A stretch of 64,000 nucleotides of DNA, from contig NZ_CP051006.1 in the NCBI RefSeq assembly GCF_014673495.1, positions 558,001 to 622,000 on the forward strand. Direction: 5' to 3'. The position numbers were made by a program, and so were the translations under genes. Each line of letters opens with the position of its first letter. The stretch's first letter is position 1. The notes below the pieces were generated by a model. The model was not told where the DNA came from and did not search any database. It worked only from the letters and a program-made list of their open reading frames with translations. Shown in pieces: positions 61,194 to 64,000 of the stretch. Source of the stretch: Streptomyces griseofuscus (GTDB lineage Bacteria; Actinomycetota; Actinomycetes; Streptomycetales; Streptomycetaceae).

Positions 61194-63505
61194 CGACCAA
61201 GGAGACCGACCGCATACCCGGCGCCTCCGAGACCGGGCAGCACCGCGGACGCAGATGGATCGGCGCGGACCACCCCGGTTACAAGTGGGTCGCGCTGACC
61301 AACACCACGGTGGGCATGCTGATCGCCACGATCAACAGCTCGATCGTGCTGATCTCACTGCCCGGCATCTTCACCGGCATCCGTCTGGACCCGCTGGAGC
61401 CCGCCAACGTCAGCTATCTGCTGTGGATGCTGATGGGCTACATGCTCGTCACAGCGGTACTGGTCGTGGCGCTCGGCAGGCTCGGCGACATGATGGGCCG
61501 GGTCCGCATCTACAACGCGGGCTTCCTGATCTTCACGATCACCTCGGTGATCCTCTCGCTCGACCCCTTCCACGGCGGCAGCGGCGCGCTGTGGCTGATC
61601 GGCTGGCGGATCGTGCAGGCCATCGGCGGTTCGATGCTGATGGCCAACTCGGCGGCGATCCTCACCGACGCCTTCCCGGCGCGGCAGCGCGGCATGGCGC
61701 TCGGCGTCAACATGGTGGCCGGTATCGCCGGTTCGTTTCTCGGCCTGGTGCTCGGCGGTGTGCTGGTCACCTGGAACTGGCGCTCGATCTTCTGGGTCAA
61801 CGTGCCCATCGGCCTGATCGGCACGGTGTGGGCGTACAAGTCGCTGCACGAGACCGGCATCCGGCGGCCGGGGCGGATGGACTGGTGGGGCAACATCACC
61901 TTCGCCATCGGCCTGACCGCGCTGCTCGCCGGGATCACCTACGGCATCCAGCCGTACGGCGGCCACACCATGGGCTGGACCAACCCCTGGGTGCTCGCGG
62001 GACTGATCGGCGGCGCCGTGATGCTCGTGGTCTTCTGCCTCGTGGAGGCCAAGGTCTCCGAACCGATGTTCCCGCTGAGGCTGTTCCGCGACGCGGCCTT
62101 CGCCGGCGGCAACGCCGCGACCCTGCTCGGCGCGATCGCCCGGGGCGGCCTCCAGTTCATGCTGATCATCTGGCTCCAGGGCATCTGGCTGCCGCTGCAC
62201 GGCTACGACTACGCCGACACCCCCCTGTGGGCGGGCATCTACATGCTCCCGCTGACCATCGGCTTCCTGCTCGCCGGGCCGCTGTCGGGCGCGCTGTCGG
62301 ACAAGTTCGGGGCGCGGCTGTTCGCGGCGTGCGGCTTCCTGGTGATGGCGGTGTCCTTCGCCGGGCTGCTGGTCCTGCCGAGCGACTTCTCGTACTGGGT
62401 GTTCGCCGCGCTGATCTTCCTCAACGGGCTCGGCGGCGGTCTGTTCGCCGCTCCCAACACGGCGATCATCATGTCCAGCGTGCCGGCCGACGCCCGCGGC
62501 GCGGCCTCCGGCATGCGCGCCACCTTCCAGAACGCGGGCATGGTGCTCTCCATGGGCGTGTTCTTCTCGCTCATGGTCGCGGGTCTCGCCGGGACCCTCC
62601 CCGACACCCTCACCACCGGCCTGACCGCCCAGGGCGTGCCCGCGGGCGCCGCGCACACGGTGTCCCAACTCCCGCCGGTCGGCGTCCTGTTCGCCGCGTT
62701 CCTCGGTTACAACCCCATCCAGCACCTGCTCGGTCCGGACATCCTCGGCCATCTGTCCCCGTCCGCCGCGGCGCATCTCACCGGCCGCGAGTTCTTCCCC
62801 CATCTGATCTCGCAGCCCTTCCATGACGGCCTGGTCGTGGTGTTCTCCCTGGCCATCGCGATGTCGCTGGCCGCGGTGGGCGCGTCGCTGATCCGCGGCC
62901 GCCGCACGGAGACGGTGGCCGCGGGCTCGCCGTCGCCCGCACCGGACTCACATCCGGCCACCACGGCGCCGACGACCACCTCCGCCCCCTCCACCGGGGT
63001 GCTGCGCGGCCGGGTCCACGACAGCGCCGGCCGGCCCATCGCACGGGCGTCCCTCACCCTGGTCGACCGCTCCGGACGGCAGCGGGCGCTCGCCAGTACC
63101 GGTGCGGACGGCACGTACGAACTGACGACGCGGGAACCCTCGTCGTACACCCTGGTCGTCTCGGCCACCGGGCACCATCCGCGGGCCGTGCAACTCGACG
63201 CCGAGGCCGGTCCCGTCGTACCGGACGTCACCCTGGCGGGCCTGGGCAGCGTCAACGGCACGGTGCGCCACGAACACACCGGCGAACCGGTCCCGGACGC
63301 GCAGATCACCCTGCTCAGCTCCTCGGGCGAGGTGGTCGCCTCCGCCGCGACGAACCCGGACGGCACCTACACCCTCCAGAACCTGGCCCCGGGCGCCTAC
63401 ACCGTCGTCACCTCCGGCTACGGCCCCGTCCTCGCGGACGTGACCCTGGACGAGGGCAACTCCCGCGTGGTGGACCTCGAAGTGGGGCATCACGACACCG
63501 ACTGA
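61190..63505 (+). CDS. MFS exporter (DHA2) with two C-terminal carboxypeptidase-regulatory-like domains
   Basis: A 771-residue protein. Residues about 30-570 are a fourteen-helix DHA2 transporter: GRLGDMMGRVRIYNAG (motif A), QAIGGSMLMANSAAILTDAF and GVNMVAGIAGSFLGLVLGGV. A Pro/Thr/Ser linker (about 580-605) leads to two beta-sandwich repeats: VLRGRVHDSAGRPIARASLT (about 606) and VNGTVRHEHTGEPVPDAQIT (about 687), each with the (A/N)xDGTYxL and YT(L/V)V elements of carboxypeptidase-regulatory-like/CnaB-type domains. With an even number of helices these domains would be inside the cell. It is coupled by ATGA to the MarR gene. Confidence 0.9.
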   Translation: MTTKETDRIPGASETGQHRGRRWIGADHPGYKWVALTNTTVGMLIATINSSIVLISLPGIFTGIRLDPLEPANVSYLLWMLMGYMLVTAVLVVALGRLGDMMGRVRIYNAGFLIFTITSVILSLDPFHGGSGALWLIGWRIVQAIGGSMLMANSAAILTDAFPARQRGMALGVNMVAGIAGSFLGLVLGGVLVTWNWRSIFWVNVPIGLIGTVWAYKSLHETGIRRPGRMDWWGNITFAIGLTALLAGITYGIQPYGGHTMGWTNPWVLAGLIGGAVMLVVFCLVEAKVSEPMFPLRLFRDAAFAGGNAATLLGAIARGGLQFMLIIWLQGIWLPLHGYDYADTPLWAGIYMLPLTIGFLLAGPLSGALSDKFGARLFAACGFLVMAVSFAGLLVLPSDFSYWVFAALIFLNGLGGGLFAAPNTAIIMSSVPADARGAASGMRATFQNAGMVLSMGVFFSLMVAGLAGTLPDTLTTGLTAQGVPAGAAHTVSQLPPVGVLFAAFLGYNPIQHLLGPDILGHLSPSAAAHLTGREFFPHLISQPFHDGLVVVFSLAIAMSLAAVGASLIRGRRTETVAAGSPSPAPDSHPATTAPTTTSAPSTGVLRGRVHDSAGRPIARASLTLVDRSGRQRALASTGADGTYELTTREPSSYTLVVSATGHHPRAVQLDAEAGPVVPDVTLAGLGSVNGTVRHEHTGEPVPDAQITLLSSSGEVVASAATNPDGTYTLQNLAPGAYTVVTSGYGPVLADVTLDEGNSRVVDLEVGHHDTD

Positions 63506-63526
63506 CGTCGGGTGATGTCGGGTGAC

Positions 63527-63563
63527 CGAAGGGGGCGCGGTTCAGGGAACCGCGCCCCCTTCG
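63527..63563. terminator. Strong hairpin terminator after the MFS exporter
   Basis: CGAAGGGGGCGCGGTT (63527-63542) pairs exactly with AACCGCGCCCCCTTCG (63548-63563) around CAGGG, a 16-bp G/C-rich stem 22 bases after the stop. The next about 200 bases hold no gene; they are the leader of the acyltransferase gene. Confidence 0.9.
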
Positions 63564-63767
63564 CACGGCCCATGACCCGCGCACCGCCAAGCGGTTGAGG
63601 CCATGTCGCTCGTACGGGTGTAGCCGAGGGTGATTTCCGTGGCGCGTGCGGGGTTGTCTCGTTCGGCATCTGTGTGATGTTCGGCATGTGAGCTGATGGA
63701 ACGGGGAGAAGCGGGCAGCAGTCTCCTTCATTACCCACGCCAACCACCCTCTGCGGCAGGTGATTCG

Positions 63768-64000
63768 ATGACCACGGCGACGACCCGGGCGCTCCGGACG
63801 ACGCCGCTCGCTCCGACCGGCACGACGAACGCCCGTGTTCCGCCCACCGCCAATCCCTCCCTGCCGTCCCTGACGGGGCTGCGATGGATGGCGGCACTGC
63901 TGGTGTTCGGAACGCACGTCAACAACTTCGGCTACTTCGGTGGCACCGGCGGCCACCTGGTCAACTGGGGATTCGGTGCCGGTTCCACCGGAGTGTCCTT
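63768..64000 (+). CDS. Acyltransferase-3 family protein (partial, runs off right edge)
   Basis: The first 77 codons are present. After a flexible Thr/Pro/Ala-rich head of about 32 residues the sequence reads LPSLTGLRWMAALLVFGTHV, the start of an acyltransferase-3 (OafA-type) integral membrane domain, with the conserved R and H of the family in helix 1. These enzymes O-acylate sugars or lipids at the membrane. Start ATG at 63768 is preceded by GGCAGG. The rest of the gene is outside the window. Confidence 0.8.
   Translation, partial: MTTATTRALRTTPLAPTGTTNARVPPTANPSLPSLTGLRWMAALLVFGTHVNNFGYFGGTGGHLVNWGFGAGSTGVS

Overview
This is high-GC, gene-dense actinobacterial DNA, almost certainly from a Streptomyces chromosome. 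The support is the G/C-biased third positions, GTG starts, AfsR-like LuxR ATPase and PucR regulators, CebR-type operators (TGGGAGCGCTCCCA) and secreted cellulases built from catalytic domain, FnIII and CBM3. No rRNA, tRNA, CRISPR array or replication origin was seen. Both window edges cut a gene: an M28 peptidase at the left and an acyltransferase-3 at the right.

Layout. 1-8.8 kb: an M28 membrane peptidase, a NodI/NodJ-type ABC exporter followed by a C-terminally short MbtH-like protein and a P1 (DmpA-type) peptidase, a large LuxR ATPase regulator and a membrane protein. 8.8-13.5 kb: a translationally coupled operon of Baeyer-Villiger-type monooxygenase, alpha/beta hydrolase and short-chain dehydrogenase, with a divergent PucR-like regulator. 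13.5-20.7 kb: small conserved proteins, a CxxC flavin oxidoreductase divergent from an ABM-rhodanese fusion, then an accessory patch with a TauE remnant, an intact IS630-type element and an abutting hairpin MITE. 20.7-27.5 kb: universal stress protein, lactonase, secondary alcohol dehydrogenase, GH15 trehalase-like enzyme, G6PDH and gluconokinase, which form a small sugar-oxidation neighbourhood.

28-35.8 kb is a sulfur region. It has a decayed MBL-rhodanese pseudogene, a small Cys-rich protein, a BASS-family transporter, then sulfide:quinone oxidoreductase, CstB-like persulfide dioxygenase-rhodanese, a rhodanese without its cysteine, TauE and rhodanese-DUF2892. Four ATACCCC/GGGGTAT palindromes of CsoR/CstR operator type sit in its promoters. 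The parts match a cst-like sulfide/persulfide detoxification system: oxidise sulfide, handle persulfide, export sulfite.

35.9-46.5 kb is one co-oriented cellulase block read right to left: GH5, GH6, GH48, GH12, GH10, each with the same FnIII-CBM3 tail. A CebR-type box lies upstream of the first gene, and two adjoining boxes precede a LacI-family regulator at 47.5-48.6 kb. The FnIII tails show allele combinations that no single tree can explain, which is direct evidence of gene conversion among the paralogues.

48.8-64 kb is mixed: a SpoIIE-phosphatase remnant, two MFS transporters, three oxidoreductase or hydrolase genes with TetR regulators (one TetR divergent from a P450-ferredoxin pair with a clear palindromic operator), a DUF2993 protein, a secreted Ig-like protein, a MarR-regulated MFS exporter with an unusual double carboxypeptidase-regulatory-like tail, and the start of an acyltransferase.

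Limits: all functional calls rest on motif and family recognition by eye. No database search was run, and starts were chosen from RBS and alignment sense.
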